A program made the position numbers and the translations under genes. A DNA stretch of 64,000 nt from Hamadaea sp013361475. GTDB lineage: Bacteria > Actinomycetota > Actinomycetes > Mycobacteriales > Micromonosporaceae. The notes beneath the pieces were generated by a model, which worked only from the letters and a program-made list of their open reading frames with translations, made no database searches and was not told the DNA's origin. Of this stretch, positions 48,875-57,316 are shown piece by piece. Every line of letters starts with the position of its first letter. Positions within the stretch are counted from its first letter, which is position 1. Where the stretch lies: the NCBI RefSeq assembly GCF_040654195.1, contig NZ_JBFAHM010000013.1, forward strand, positions 124,001 through 188,000, given 5' to 3'.

Positions 48875-50110
48875 ATGCCCAACTACTTCTCCCCCGGCAT
48901 CTACGTCGAGGAGGTGCCCAGTGGCGCGCGGCCGATCGGCGCGGTGGGCACCAGCACGGCGGGCTTCGTCGGGGTCGCCCCGAATCCTGCCGCCGTCTCC
49001 GACCGCGCGGTCCCGGTCAACAACTGGACCGAGTTCCTGAACGTCTTCGCGTCCGGAGTGGACAACCCGCAGGGCACTCCGTTGTCCCGGGCGGTCTTCG
49101 GCTTCTTCGACAACGGCGGCACCCGATGCTGGGTGGTCAACGTCGGGACGAACGGCCAGATCAGCGGCACCGGCCGCAAGCGGGCCGGGCTGCAGCTACT
49201 GGAGACGGTCGACGAGCTGTCGATCGTGGCCGCGCCCGGGTTCCACGGCGCCGTCGCCACCGAGGCCCTGCTGAGCCTGGCCGAGCGGCTGCGGACCCTG
49301 GTCGCGATCTGCGACCCGGCCCCGGACGTGGACGACATCGCCAGCCTGACCCGGGTCGGCACGCCGACCGACAAGCCGGCCAAGCCGCCGAAGCCGGACG
49401 ACGCCACCGCCGCCCCAGCCCCGTCGGCTTCGGCAGACGAAGTCGGCAACCGGCCGCGGCAGTCGGAGTTCGGCACTTTCTACTACCCCTGGATCACCGT
49501 GCGCGACCCGCTGACCGGCGACCTCGTCGACACCCCGCCGTCCGGGCACATCGCCGGGATCTGGGCGCGTACCGACGCGCTGCGTGGCGTGCACAAGGCT
49601 CCGGCCAACGAGCCGGTGCGCGGCGCGGTCGACCTCGCCCGTCAGCTGACCCGCTCGGAACAGGACGTGCTCAACCCCAAGGGGGTCAACTGCATCCGGT
49701 CCTTCGCCGGCGAGGGCATCCGCGTCTGGGGCGCCCGCACCCTGGCCGCCGAGGCGAGCGAATGGCGCTACCTCAACGTACGCCGCCTGACGATCTCGCT
49801 GGAGCAGTCGATCGCCAACGGCACCCGCTGGATGGTGTTCGAGCCGAACGACTACACGCTGTGGCGCTCGATCCGGCGCGACATCGGCGCCTTCCTGACC
49901 CGGGTCTGGCGCGACGGCGCGCTCCTGGGGCGTACGCCGGAGGAGGCGTTCTTCGTCAAGTGCGACGAGGAGACCAACCCGGCCGACGTGCGGGACGCCG
50001 GGATGGTGGTCGCGCACATCGGCATCGCGGTGGTCAAGCCGGCCGAGTTCGTGGTGTTCAAGCTGAGCCAGTGGGCCGGCGGCACCGAGACCGAGACGAT
50101 TGGGAGCTGA
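48875..50110 (+). CDS. Contractile tail sheath protein
   Basis: The 411-residue sheath surrounds the tube and contracts to drive it out. It starts with PGIYVEEVPSGARPIGAVGT and then STAGFVG, the N-terminal arm shared by phage and injection-system sheaths. AVFGFFDNGGTRCWVVNV follows. The C-terminal core includes FYYPWITVRDPLTGDLVDTP, PSGHIAGIWARTDALRGVHK, APANEPVRGAVDLARQLTRS, VRRLTISLEQSIANGTRWMV, FEPNDYTLWRSIRRDIGAFL and RTPEEAFFVKCDEETNPADV. These are hallmark tail-sheath sequences. Only one sheath gene is present. GAGGAG precedes the ATG. The tube gene follows after two bases. Confidence 0.93.
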   Translation: MPNYFSPGIYVEEVPSGARPIGAVGTSTAGFVGVAPNPAAVSDRAVPVNNWTEFLNVFASGVDNPQGTPLSRAVFGFFDNGGTRCWVVNVGTNGQISGTGRKRAGLQLLETVDELSIVAAPGFHGAVATEALLSLAERLRTLVAICDPAPDVDDIASLTRVGTPTDKPAKPPKPDDATAAPAPSASADEVGNRPRQSEFGTFYYPWITVRDPLTGDLVDTPPSGHIAGIWARTDALRGVHKAPANEPVRGAVDLARQLTRSEQDVLNPKGVNCIRSFAGEGIRVWGARTLAAEASEWRYLNVRRLTISLEQSIANGTRWMVFEPNDYTLWRSIRRDIGAFLTRVWRDGALLGRTPEEAFFVKCDEETNPADVRDAGMVVAHIGIAVVKPAEFVVFKLSQWAGGTETETIGS

Positions 50111-50112
50111 CA

Positions 50113-50592
50113 ATGGCACAGGCCACCCCGCAGCCGGGCGCGCCGGTCGACCCCTACCGCGCGTACAACTTCAAGCTGCTCATCAACGGCGTCACCAACG
50201 GGCACTTCACCGAGGTCTCCGGGCTCGAGTTCACCATCCAGCGGCTCGCGTACCGGGAGGCGGGCAACGACCGCATCCGCTTCGTGCCCGGCCAGGTCGA
50301 CTACGAGCCGATCGTCCTCCACTTCGGACTGACGCAGTCCCGGGAGATCTGGGACTGGGCCAACACGGCGGCCAAGGGCGCGGTCAACCGCCGCAACGTC
50401 TCCATCGTCCTGCTCGACGCGGCCGGCACCACCGAGGTGCTGCGCTGGAACGTCATCAACGCGTGGCCGACGCGGTGGCGCGGGGCGCACCTCAACACGC
50501 TCGCGCAGGAGATCGCGATCGAGTCGATCGCGCTGGCCTACGAAAGCCTGGAACTGGAGACCGGCAGTGGCGCGGCGGCCAAGCCTGCCTAG
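50113..50592 (+). CDS. Tail tube protein (gp19-like)
   Basis: This 159-residue protein matches the inner tube family of contractile systems. PYRAYNFKLLINGVTNGHFT and EVSGLEFTIQRLAYREAGND form the first strands, RKLPG-like RFVPGQVDYEPIVLHFGLTQ follows, then EIWDWANTAAKGAVNRRNVS, VEVLNAWP-like VLRWNVINAWPTRWRGAHLN and TLAQEIAIESIALAYESLEL. It forms hexameric rings stacked into the tube. It lies two bases after the sheath gene. The next gene overlaps its last 26 bases. Confidence 0.9.
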   Translation: MAQATPQPGAPVDPYRAYNFKLLINGVTNGHFTEVSGLEFTIQRLAYREAGNDRIRFVPGQVDYEPIVLHFGLTQSREIWDWANTAAKGAVNRRNVSIVLLDAAGTTEVLRWNVINAWPTRWRGAHLNTLAQEIAIESIALAYESLELETGSGAAAKPA

Positions 50593-51529
50593 CCGGGGAG
50601 TGCTCGCGCGAACCGCCAGGAGTTCGGTCAGCCTGGCGGCCGGGTTGCTCCGGCGGGCGGCGTCGGTTCTGGACCCGCCGGACCAGACGCCCGCGCCTCG
50701 CCGGCCGGGCCAGCCCCCGGAACACTGGCTCGCGCTGGTCACCGCGCACGCGCCCGGCCTGCTGCGCGATGCTCCGGCTCCAGACGAAGGGGTACGCCCA
50801 ACGGCGTACCCGGGTTGGCCGGTCGCGTCCGACCTTCCGGCACCCGTGACGTCCTCGGGGCGGCCGCTGCCGACCGGGCCCGCCTTGGTGACGCCGCCCT
50901 CCCCCTCCCCCGATTCGCACCGGATCAGGGATCTCGGTCGAATCTTGGGCCAAGATTCGACCCGGATCCCTGATCCGGTGGTGACGTCTTCGCGCCCGGG
51001 GACGCCGGTGCCGCTCGCTCGGCGTACGCCGGGCGCGGTGGACCCTCCGGTGGCCCGCGCGGTCGTCACACCGGGACGGGAGGTGCCGGTGGGACCGGCG
51101 CGGTGGCCGGCGTTGCCCGGCGAACCGCCTGTGGCCCCGGTGCGGTGGTCCACCGCGGACACCGGCAGCGCCGTAGGCGAGGTACGGGCCGCCAGGGTCA
51201 CCACCACGCCGCCGCTGCCGGTGCCGCCCGCCGTTCGGGCGTCGGCCTCCCACTCGCCGACGTCTCCCCGTTGGCACCAGATCACGGATCCCGGTCGAAT
51301 CTTGGACCAAGATTCGACTCGGATCCCTGATCCGGTGGTGACGCGGGCGCGTAGGGAGGTGCCGATGGCACCCGCTCGCCGGACGGCGCATCCGGTGGAG
51401 CGCAGCGCACCGGATGCGGCGAGTCCGTGGCCGGAGCTGCCGGACGACGCCGAGCTGTGGAGCGCCGTGCCACCGCTGTTCACCCCCGAGCGGGTCGCTC
51501 GGCTCGACCGGGAACAGGCGGGTGGCTGA
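50567..51529 (+). CDS. Repetitive Pro/Arg/Val-rich protein of the injection operon carrying two in-frame palindromic repeats
   Basis: This 320-residue protein has no recognised family. Residues 1-70 are basic with a moderately hydrophobic stretch (SSVSLAAGLLRRAASVLD). The middle is a low-complexity Pro/Val/Arg/Ala linker with four loose repeats of the pattern V-x-T ... R-x-x-P-x-x-P-A-R. Two 63-bp copies of palindromic repeat A lie inside, each exactly 21 codons in the same frame, giving GRILGQDSTRIPDPV and GRILDQDSTRIPDPV. The C-terminus, WPELPDDAELWSAVPPLFTP and then ERVARLDREQ, looks like a conserved docking helix. The GTG start at 50567 overlaps the tube gene by 26 bases; a GTG at 50600 is an alternative. 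It is continuous with the operon (TGATG overlap downstream). Confidence 0.65.
   Translation: MARRPSLPSRGVLARTARSSVSLAAGLLRRAASVLDPPDQTPAPRRPGQPPEHWLALVTAHAPGLLRDAPAPDEGVRPTAYPGWPVASDLPAPVTSSGRPLPTGPALVTPPSPSPDSHRIRDLGRILGQDSTRIPDPVVTSSRPGTPVPLARRTPGAVDPPVARAVVTPGREVPVGPARWPALPGEPPVAPVRWSTADTGSAVGEVRAARVTTTPPLPVPPAVRASASHSPTSPRWHQITDPGRILDQDSTRIPDPVVTRARREVPMAPARRTAHPVERSAPDAASPWPELPDDAELWSAVPPLFTPERVARLDREQAGG
50918..50980. repeat. Palindromic repeat family A, copy 4, inside a coding sequence
   Basis: Arms of 31 bases (50918-50948 and 50950-50980) pair at 29 of 31 positions around one central G. The outer ends are CACCGGATCAGGG / CCCTGATCCGGTG instead of the GCGCTGGATC seen in intergenic copies. 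Its 63 bases equal 21 codons of the surrounding gene. Confidence 0.9.
51275..51337. repeat. Palindromic repeat family A, copy 5, inside the same coding sequence
   Basis: Arms of 31 bases (51275-51305 and 51307-51337) pair at 27 of 31 positions around one central A. It is again exactly 63 bases, starts on the same codon position as copy 4, and is followed by the same GTGACG. Confidence 0.9.
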
Positions 51530-52275
51530 TGGAACGGGTCGCCTTCCTCATCGACGAGACCGGAGTACGCGTGGACTGTCTGCTCAATCCGGAGACCGTC
51601 CAGGTCACCCGGCTGGCCGGGGTACGCCCGCGGTCGTCGGCGGCCGGGCAGATCACCGGGCAGGGGCTGGCCGACGATCCGCTGATCTTCACCGGCGGTG
51701 GGCGTACCGAGCTGACCTTGGACTTGTTGTTCGACATCGACTTCGTGGAGGCGCAGATGCGCCCCACCGACGTACGCGCGCTGACCCGTCCGTTGTGGAT
51801 GCTCGCGGAGAACTCGGCGACCGAGCACGGCTGGCCGCGCCCGCCGAAGGTCTTCTTCGCCTGGGGCAAGGCGTGGCTGGTGCCCGGGATCATCGTGGCG
51901 ATCGCCGAGCGCTTCGACGCCTTCACCCTCACCGGTACGCCGAAACGGTCGTGGCTGCGCCTGAAGCTGGTCCGGGTGGCGGAGTCGGCGGATCAGGCGC
52001 AGGCGGGTTTCTCCGAGGAGCTCGCCGCCGCCAGTACGCCCGCCGCGCCGGGCACGGCGATCGTGGCCACCGGCGACGGGCGCGCCGCCGGCGAGACGAG
52101 TACGCAGGGCGGCACCGGCGTACGGTTCGATCTGCTGGCCCATGACGCGTTGGGCTCGCCGCTGCGCTGGCGGCTGCTGGCCGAGCACAACCGCATCACC
52201 AACCCGTTCGAGGTGGAGGCGGGGACGGCGTTGGCCGTACCGCCGCTCACGGGGACGGCCGGTGATGCGCCGTGA
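51529..52275 (+). CDS. Afp7/CIS-tube-like baseplate-tube junction protein
   Basis: This 248-residue protein begins MERVAFLIDETGVRVDCLLN and then PETVQVTRLAGVRPR, as in the family annotated as contractile-injection tube or LysM-linked baseplate proteins (Afp7, phage gp53-like). The middle has ELTLDLLFDIDFVEA, VRALTRPLWMLAENSA and PPKVFFAWGKAWLVPGIIVA. The last part, LAHDALGSPLRWRLLAEHNR and ITNPFEVEAGTALAVPP, is a LysM-like module. It connects the tube to the spike and baseplate. The ATG overlaps the stop of the upstream gene (TGATG); its own stop overlaps the spike gene. Confidence 0.8.
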   Translation: MERVAFLIDETGVRVDCLLNPETVQVTRLAGVRPRSSAAGQITGQGLADDPLIFTGGGRTELTLDLLFDIDFVEAQMRPTDVRALTRPLWMLAENSATEHGWPRPPKVFFAWGKAWLVPGIIVAIAERFDAFTLTGTPKRSWLRLKLVRVAESADQAQAGFSEELAAASTPAAPGTAIVATGDGRAAGETSTQGGTGVRFDLLAHDALGSPLRWRLLAEHNRITNPFEVEAGTALAVPPLTGTAGDAP

Positions 52276-53855
52276 CCGCCGTGACGCCCCACGCGCTCAC
52301 CGTCACGGTGCAGGGCGCCCCGTTGCCGCCGTCGGCGCTGACCCGGCTGGTGGGCGTACGCGTCTCGGCCCGGCTCGACCAGCCCGGCCAGTGCGAGCTG
52401 GCCTTCACCGCCGATCCGGGGTCGGGGGCGGATCCGGCGATGTTCCCGCTCGGGGCGGCGCTGGCCGTGCGGCTGGACGACACGACCGGTGACCTGTTCA
52501 CCGGTGAGGTGACCGCCGTCGAGGTCGAGTACGCCGCCGACGGCGCCCCGCTGTTGCGCGCGCGGGCGTACGACCCGTTGCATCGGCTGCGCAAACATCA
52601 GGAGCTGCGGGTCTTCGAATCGGTGACGGTGTCGGACCTCGCCGGTGAGCTAGCGGGAAAGGTCGGTCTGACTGTCGACGCCGCCGACGATGACGGAGGC
52701 CCCCGCGTCGAGCGCCTGCTGCAACACCGGCAGACGGATCTGGAACTGCTCGTCGAGGTCGCCGGGCGGGCCGGGCTCCACCTGGCGGTGGACGGCGACA
52801 CGCTCCGGCTGATCACTTTGGACGGCTACGGCTTGCCCGTGCCGCTCGACCTGGGCAAGACCCTGCTCGGCGTACGCGTCGAGGCCAACCTCGACCAGGC
52901 GGCCGGCGACAGCACGGCGCTCGGCTGGCATCCGCAGCGGGCCGAGCTGATCGAGCAGTCCGCCGGGTCGGCCCGGTCCGGCCGGAGGATCCCGCTGCGG
53001 CCGGATCCCGGCGACGTCGGGGCCGGCGGTACGCGTACCGCGGTCAACCAGCCCGGTCGCAGCGACGACGAGCTGGCCGCCCTGGCTCAGGCCTGGCTGG
53101 ACACGAGGACGGCCGCTTGGGCGACCGCGACCGGTACGGCCGACGGCGACGGGCGGCTGCGGCCGGGGCGGCGGATCGCGATCGGCGGGGTGGCTGAGCG
53201 GTTCTGCGGGGCGTACGTGCTGACCGAGGTGGTGCACACGATCGACGTCGCCGGGCATCTGACCCGGTTCTCGACCGAGCCGCCGCCCGTGCCGGCGCAG
53301 TCTTCGGCCGCGGTGCTCACCTTGGGTTCGGTGACCGATGTGGACGATCCCGATCGGCTGGGCCGCGTTCGGGTGGACCTGCCCGCGTACGGGGGTCTCG
53401 ACGCGGGCTGGCTGGCCCTCGCCCTGCCGGGCGCGGGCCGGGGCAAGGGCATCGTGGCGCTGCCCGATCCGGAGGACACCGTCCTGGTGGCGTTGCCGGG
53501 CGGCGAACCGGCCGCCGGGATCGTCCTCGGCTCATTGTTCGGCACGGTCGAGCCTTACGACGCCGGGATCAACGACGGCAAGGCGCAACGCTGGTCGATG
53601 CGCACGGCGTACGGGCAGAAGATCGTCGTGGACGACGGTGGCCGCAGCCTGCGGCTGGAGACCGAGGTGGGCAGCTACCTGGAGCTGACCCCGGACCTGA
53701 CCACCCTGCACGCCGCGACGCCGCTGGTGCTGCAGGCGCCCGGCAAGGCGATGGTCATCCGGGCGCGGACCGTCGACTTCCAGCACGCCGACGCACCCGA
53801 GGACCCGCAGGCGGCGGCCGAACAGGCGGCCGCCGCGGCGAGGCAGAGCGGCTGA
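52272..53855 (+). CDS. Spike protein, gp27/gp5-like (VgrG / baseplate V type)
   Basis: This 527-residue protein combines a gp27-like domain (1-330; SARLDQPGQCELAFTAD, LFTGEVTAVEVEY, RARAYDPLHRLRKHQEL) with a gp5-type OB domain (about 345-430; GSVTDVDDPDRLGRVRVDLP, GWLALALPGAGRGKGIVALP, DPEDTVLVALPGGEPAAGIV). A beta-helix end follows (IVVDDGGRSLRLETEVGSYL). It forms the trimeric spike under the tube, as Afp8/Pvc8 do. The GTG start overlaps the previous stop. The tail is an Ala/Gln-rich helix. No extra effector domain is attached. Confidence 0.88.
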   Translation: MTAVTPHALTVTVQGAPLPPSALTRLVGVRVSARLDQPGQCELAFTADPGSGADPAMFPLGAALAVRLDDTTGDLFTGEVTAVEVEYAADGAPLLRARAYDPLHRLRKHQELRVFESVTVSDLAGELAGKVGLTVDAADDDGGPRVERLLQHRQTDLELLVEVAGRAGLHLAVDGDTLRLITLDGYGLPVPLDLGKTLLGVRVEANLDQAAGDSTALGWHPQRAELIEQSAGSARSGRRIPLRPDPGDVGAGGTRTAVNQPGRSDDELAALAQAWLDTRTAAWATATGTADGDGRLRPGRRIAIGGVAERFCGAYVLTEVVHTIDVAGHLTRFSTEPPPVPAQSSAAVLTLGSVTDVDDPDRLGRVRVDLPAYGGLDAGWLALALPGAGRGKGIVALPDPEDTVLVALPGGEPAAGIVLGSLFGTVEPYDAGINDGKAQRWSMRTAYGQKIVVDDGGRSLRLETEVGSYLELTPDLTTLHAATPLVLQAPGKAMVIRARTVDFQHADAPEDPQAAAEQAAAAARQSG

Positions 53856-53871
53856 GGGGAGGCGGACGCCG

Positions 53872-54210
53872 ATGGAATGGATCGACCTCGAGTCGGTGAT
53901 CAAGTGCGACCACGACGGCCGGGTGACCAACCAGGCCTCGCAGCACTGGGTCACCATCGGCCGGGTGCCAGTGCTGGTCGCGACCGACCCGGAGGGGCGC
54001 GACATCGTCGCCTGCCCCAACTACGGCCCGACGATCAAGCCCTGCGCGAAGACCCTGAAGGTCACGGTCGGCTACAGCGAGCGGCTGAAGATCGACGGCC
54101 ACGAGATCGTGCTGTCGCATCTGGACGGCCTGACCGACGGCACCCCGCCCGGCTTCGTGCACTACAAGGTCCGTGATCCCCAGCAGACGTTCGTGAGGTC
54201 CGACCTATGA
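53872..54210 (+). CDS. PAAR-like spike-tip protein (probable)
   Basis: This 112-residue protein is beta-rich and has several cysteines (Cys12, and CPNYGPTIKPC near 48-58). VTIGRVPVLVATDPEGRDIV is followed by VTVGYSERLKIDGHEIVLSH and LDGLTDGTPPG. The Gly/Pro/Cys pattern and its place between the spike and gp25 genes match PAAR-like tip proteins (Afp10, DUF4280 type), which sharpen the spike and bind a metal. Sequence similarity alone is modest. GGGAGG precedes the ATG. It overlaps the gp25 gene by four bases. Confidence 0.55.
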   Translation: MEWIDLESVIKCDHDGRVTNQASQHWVTIGRVPVLVATDPEGRDIVACPNYGPTIKPCAKTLKVTVGYSERLKIDGHEIVLSHLDGLTDGTPPGFVHYKVRDPQQTFVRSDL

Positions 54211-54650
54211 AGGCGATCCGGTTCCTGGGCGCCGGGTTCGACGCGGCCGTCACCGGCGGGCTCGGCCTGACCTCCGCCGGGACGCTGGCCATGACCGACG
54301 GCGACGAATCCGTGCGGCAGGCCCTGTTCCTGCTGCTCTCGACGACCCCGGGCGAGCGGCTCATGCGCCCCGGCTACGGCTCCCGGCTGCATCGGCTGCT
54401 CTTCGCGCCCAACGACGACACCACCGCCGGGCTGGCCATCCACTACGTACGCCAGGCGATCGCCCGCTGGGAGCCGCGCGTGGACGTGATCGACGTCGAC
54501 GCGCACCCGGACCCGGACGCGCCGTGGCGGCTGCTCATCCGGCTCGACTACCGGGTGAAGGCGAGCCTGTCGCCGGGCGTCCTGGCCTTCTCGGTGGACC
54601 TCGACCCCTACGCCCAGCCCGGCTCCGAAGACGCGGGAGACCTCCGATGA
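54207..54650 (+). CDS. GPW/gp25 family baseplate wedge protein
   Basis: This 147-residue protein is a lysozyme-like-fold wedge component (gp25, Afp9). Signature pieces are SVRQALFLLLSTTPGERLMR and PGYGSRLHRLLFAPNDD, the EPR/ERxMRPxYG motif of gp25, followed by YVRQAIARWEPRVDVIDVD. It links sheath and baseplate in every contractile system. The ATG overlaps the previous stop, and its own stop overlaps the baseplate J gene. Confidence 0.93.
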   Translation: MKAIRFLGAGFDAAVTGGLGLTSAGTLAMTDGDESVRQALFLLLSTTPGERLMRPGYGSRLHRLLFAPNDDTTAGLAIHYVRQAIARWEPRVDVIDVDAHPDPDAPWRLLIRLDYRVKASLSPGVLAFSVDLDPYAQPGSEDAGDLR

Positions 54651-57316
54651 CCCTGCCCGTGCCCAACCTCGACGACCGGACCTTCCTCGACCTCGTGACC
54701 GAGGCGCGGGAGCGGATCCGGCGGTCCCACCCGGACTGGGACCTGTCCGTCCACGATCCCGGCATCGCCCTCGTCGAGGTGTTCGCCCACCTCACCGAGG
54801 TCATGGTCTACCGGCTGAACCAGCTGCCGGAGAAGGCGTACGTGGCCTTTCTGAACCTCCTCGGCGTCAGTCGGCACGCCCCCGCCGCCGCCTGGGCCGA
54901 CGTGACCTTCACGCGTACCGGGTCGGACCAGGGCGCGATCCGGATCCCGGCCGGCACCCGCGTCGCCGCGGCGCGGGGCGCCGATCCGCAACCGGTCGTC
55001 TTCGTCACCACCGAACCGGCGCTGCTGGCCTCCGGCCAAACCGAGATCACCGTCCGCATGCACCACTGCGAGCTGGTGGAGGCCGAACTGCTCGGCACCG
55101 GGACCGGCGAACCCGGTCAGGTCCTCCGAGCGGCGCGCGCGCCGCTGGCGCATACCGCCGAGTCACTGGATCTGCTGCTGGGCGTGGAGGTCCCGGCCGG
55201 ATCAGTGGAGTTGGGCGCGGCGGCCCGGGAACACGAGGGGCGTACCTATGAGATCTGGCGGCCGGTCGCCAACTTCGCCGAAGCCGGCCCGACCGCGTCC
55301 GGTCAGGCGAAGGTCTACGTCGTCGACCGCTCCACCGGCACCTTCACCTTCGCGCCCGCCGTCGATCTGCGTACCCCTGAAGCCTCCGACGGCCTGGCCA
55401 CGCTCGCCGCCGTGCCGCCCGCGGGCCGGCAGGTCCGGGTCTGGTACCGCGCGGGCGGCGGCCCGGCGGGCAACGTCGGCGCGGACACCCTGACCGGGCT
55501 GCGTGATCCGCTGCCCGGGGTGAAGGCGACGAATCCGCAGCCCGCCCGCGGTGGCCGGGCGATGGAGTCGATGGACTCCGCGATGCTGCGCGGCCCCTAC
55601 GAGTTCTTCGCTCAGCAACGCGCGGTGACCGCGCGCGACTACGAGATCCTCGCGGCCAAGTCCGGCGCGATCGCCCGTGCCCGCGCCTTCACCCGCGCGG
55701 ACGTCTACAGCTTCGCGCGACCCGGCGAGGTCGAGGTCGTGCTGGTCCCGTCGGTCCCGGACGAGGCGCGGCCCGGCGGCCGCCTGCCGGTCGCGGTGCT
55801 GCACGACCACGAGGTCGAGGAGGCACGCGACCGCGCCGAGGCCGACCTCGAACGGCGCCGCTCGCTGGGCACGAGCTGCCGGGCCACCTGGGCGCGCTAC
55901 AAGGCCGTCTCGATCCAGGCCACCGTGGTGGTACGCCGAGAGGAGGACGCCGAGGCGGTCGCCCGTCGTATCCACGACCGGCTTTACCAGACGCTCAGCC
56001 CACTGCCGACGGCGTTGAACCCGACCGGATGGGCGTTCGGCGAACCCCTGCGTGCGTCCAATGTGTACCGGATGCTGGAGCAGGCCGAGCCGGGTGTGCG
56101 CTACGTCGACGACGTCCGCTTCGTGGTCGCCGAGGCGCCCGACACCGCCGTACGCTGCCTCGCGGCCGACCAGTACCAGCCGCGAACCTGGTATGCCGGG
56201 ACCGGCGGGGTGCTGTTCCGCTCGACGAACGGCGGCGCGGGCTGGGAGGCGGTCGGCCGGTTCGACGGCGAGACCGTCGTCCGCGTCGTGCCCGCGCCGG
56301 CCCCGTCCCGGCCCGGGATCGTGCCCCGGCCGGGGTCGGTCGCGGTCCTCACCCACCGGGACACGGGTTCCCGAGTGCACCTGACGACGGACCTCGGCGA
56401 GACCTGGGCTCAGCTGTCCGGATTGGACTCCCGGGCGCAGGACGTCGCCTGGCTGGACCGCGACGGGGTCGGCATTCTGCTCGTGGCGACCGACACCGGG
56501 CTTTACGAGGTCCCGCTGCTGCCCGGCTCGGTTCCGCTGCCGATCCAGGTCGACGCGGCCGACGCCGACCGCGGCTTCTACGCCGTGCGTACCTTCGTCT
56601 CCGAGCGCGGCGTGGCCGGAGTGGCGCTGGCGGCGATGGCCAAGTTCGGCGTCTACTTGTCGACGAACGCGGGCCGCGGCGGCTCGTACGCCAACGTCGG
56701 GCTGGCCAACACCGACAACCGCGTGCTGTCGGTCCAGTACGACGGACCGGCGACCCTGCTCTGGACCGGCACCGGCGAAGCCGATCCGCAGAAACCCGGG
56801 CACGGCTGCTACCGGACAAGGCTGTTCGAAGCCGACGTGAAGTGGCAGGGCCTCCAAGGGGGCTGGACCGGCGGCACCTGCCGGGCGCTCGACTTCGCCG
56901 GCGGGCTGGCCGTCGCGGCGACGCAGAGCGGCGGCGTGCTCAGCCTGGACACGCTCGCCGCCGATCCCCAGTGGAAGACCGTCTCGGTCAATTGCGGTCT
57001 GCCACTGCGCGACCGTACTCGGTTCGTCCCGGTGGACGCGGTCGCCTGTTCGTCCGGCGCTTCGTCTTCGGGCGCTTCGTCTTCGGGCGCTTCGTCTTCG
57101 GGCGCTTCGCCTTCGGGCGGCGCCGGGGCCGGGGCGGGCCGGCTGATCCTGGCGGGCGGCGCGAACGGCGTCTTCCGCAGCCCGACCGGGGTGGAGTGGA
57201 CGGCCAGCGCCAACCAGTCCACCGCCGACGTCGTCACCGTCCCCGACACCTGGCTGCTCTGCTCCGGCGAGCACGACATCAAGGTGGTGCAGCAGGATGC
57301 GCCGAGCGGCGATTGA
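54647..57316 (+). CDS. Baseplate J-like protein fused to a C-terminal propeller-like domain
   Basis: The first 500 residues of this 889-residue protein are a baseplate J/gp6-like wedge (Afp11 type): DPGIALVEVFAHLTEVMVYR, LNQLPEKAYVAFLNLLG, IRIPAGTRVAA, PYEFFAQQRAVTARDYEILA and VRYVDDVRFVVAEAP. From about 506 the sequence changes to BNR/Ycf48-like propeller blades: WYAGTGGVLFRSTNGGAGWE, VHLTTDLGETWAQLSGLDSR, LLVATDTGLYEVP, GVYLSTNAGRGGSYANVGLA. A 15-bp tandem repeat (57056-57120) encodes a (GASSS)n linker near residues 803-825, before a last blade. The fusion may add a binding or sensing head to the baseplate. Start overlaps the gp25 stop. Confidence 0.85.
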   Translation: MTLPVPNLDDRTFLDLVTEARERIRRSHPDWDLSVHDPGIALVEVFAHLTEVMVYRLNQLPEKAYVAFLNLLGVSRHAPAAAWADVTFTRTGSDQGAIRIPAGTRVAAARGADPQPVVFVTTEPALLASGQTEITVRMHHCELVEAELLGTGTGEPGQVLRAARAPLAHTAESLDLLLGVEVPAGSVELGAAAREHEGRTYEIWRPVANFAEAGPTASGQAKVYVVDRSTGTFTFAPAVDLRTPEASDGLATLAAVPPAGRQVRVWYRAGGGPAGNVGADTLTGLRDPLPGVKATNPQPARGGRAMESMDSAMLRGPYEFFAQQRAVTARDYEILAAKSGAIARARAFTRADVYSFARPGEVEVVLVPSVPDEARPGGRLPVAVLHDHEVEEARDRAEADLERRRSLGTSCRATWARYKAVSIQATVVVRREEDAEAVARRIHDRLYQTLSPLPTALNPTGWAFGEPLRASNVYRMLEQAEPGVRYVDDVRFVVAEAPDTAVRCLAADQYQPRTWYAGTGGVLFRSTNGGAGWEAVGRFDGETVVRVVPAPAPSRPGIVPRPGSVAVLTHRDTGSRVHLTTDLGETWAQLSGLDSRAQDVAWLDRDGVGILLVATDTGLYEVPLLPGSVPLPIQVDAADADRGFYAVRTFVSERGVAGVALAAMAKFGVYLSTNAGRGGSYANVGLANTDNRVLSVQYDGPATLLWTGTGEADPQKPGHGCYRTRLFEADVKWQGLQGGWTGGTCRALDFAGGLAVAATQSGGVLSLDTLAADPQWKTVSVNCGLPLRDRTRFVPVDAVACSSGASSSGASSSGASSSGASPSGGAGAGAGRLILAGGANGVFRSPTGVEWTASANQSTADVVTVPDTWLLCSGEHDIKVVQQDAPSGD
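57056..57120 (+). repeat. 15-bp tandem repeat encoding a GASSS linker
   Basis: The unit GGCGCTTCGTCTTCG is repeated about four times, with one changed unit at the end (P for S). It keeps the frame of the baseplate J fusion gene. Copy number may vary between strains. Confidence 0.85.

Noticed and set aside
52272..53855. Type VI secretion VgrG
   Set aside because: No TssJLM membrane complex, ClpV or TssB/C pair is present, and the neighbours are phage-tail/eCIS proteins.
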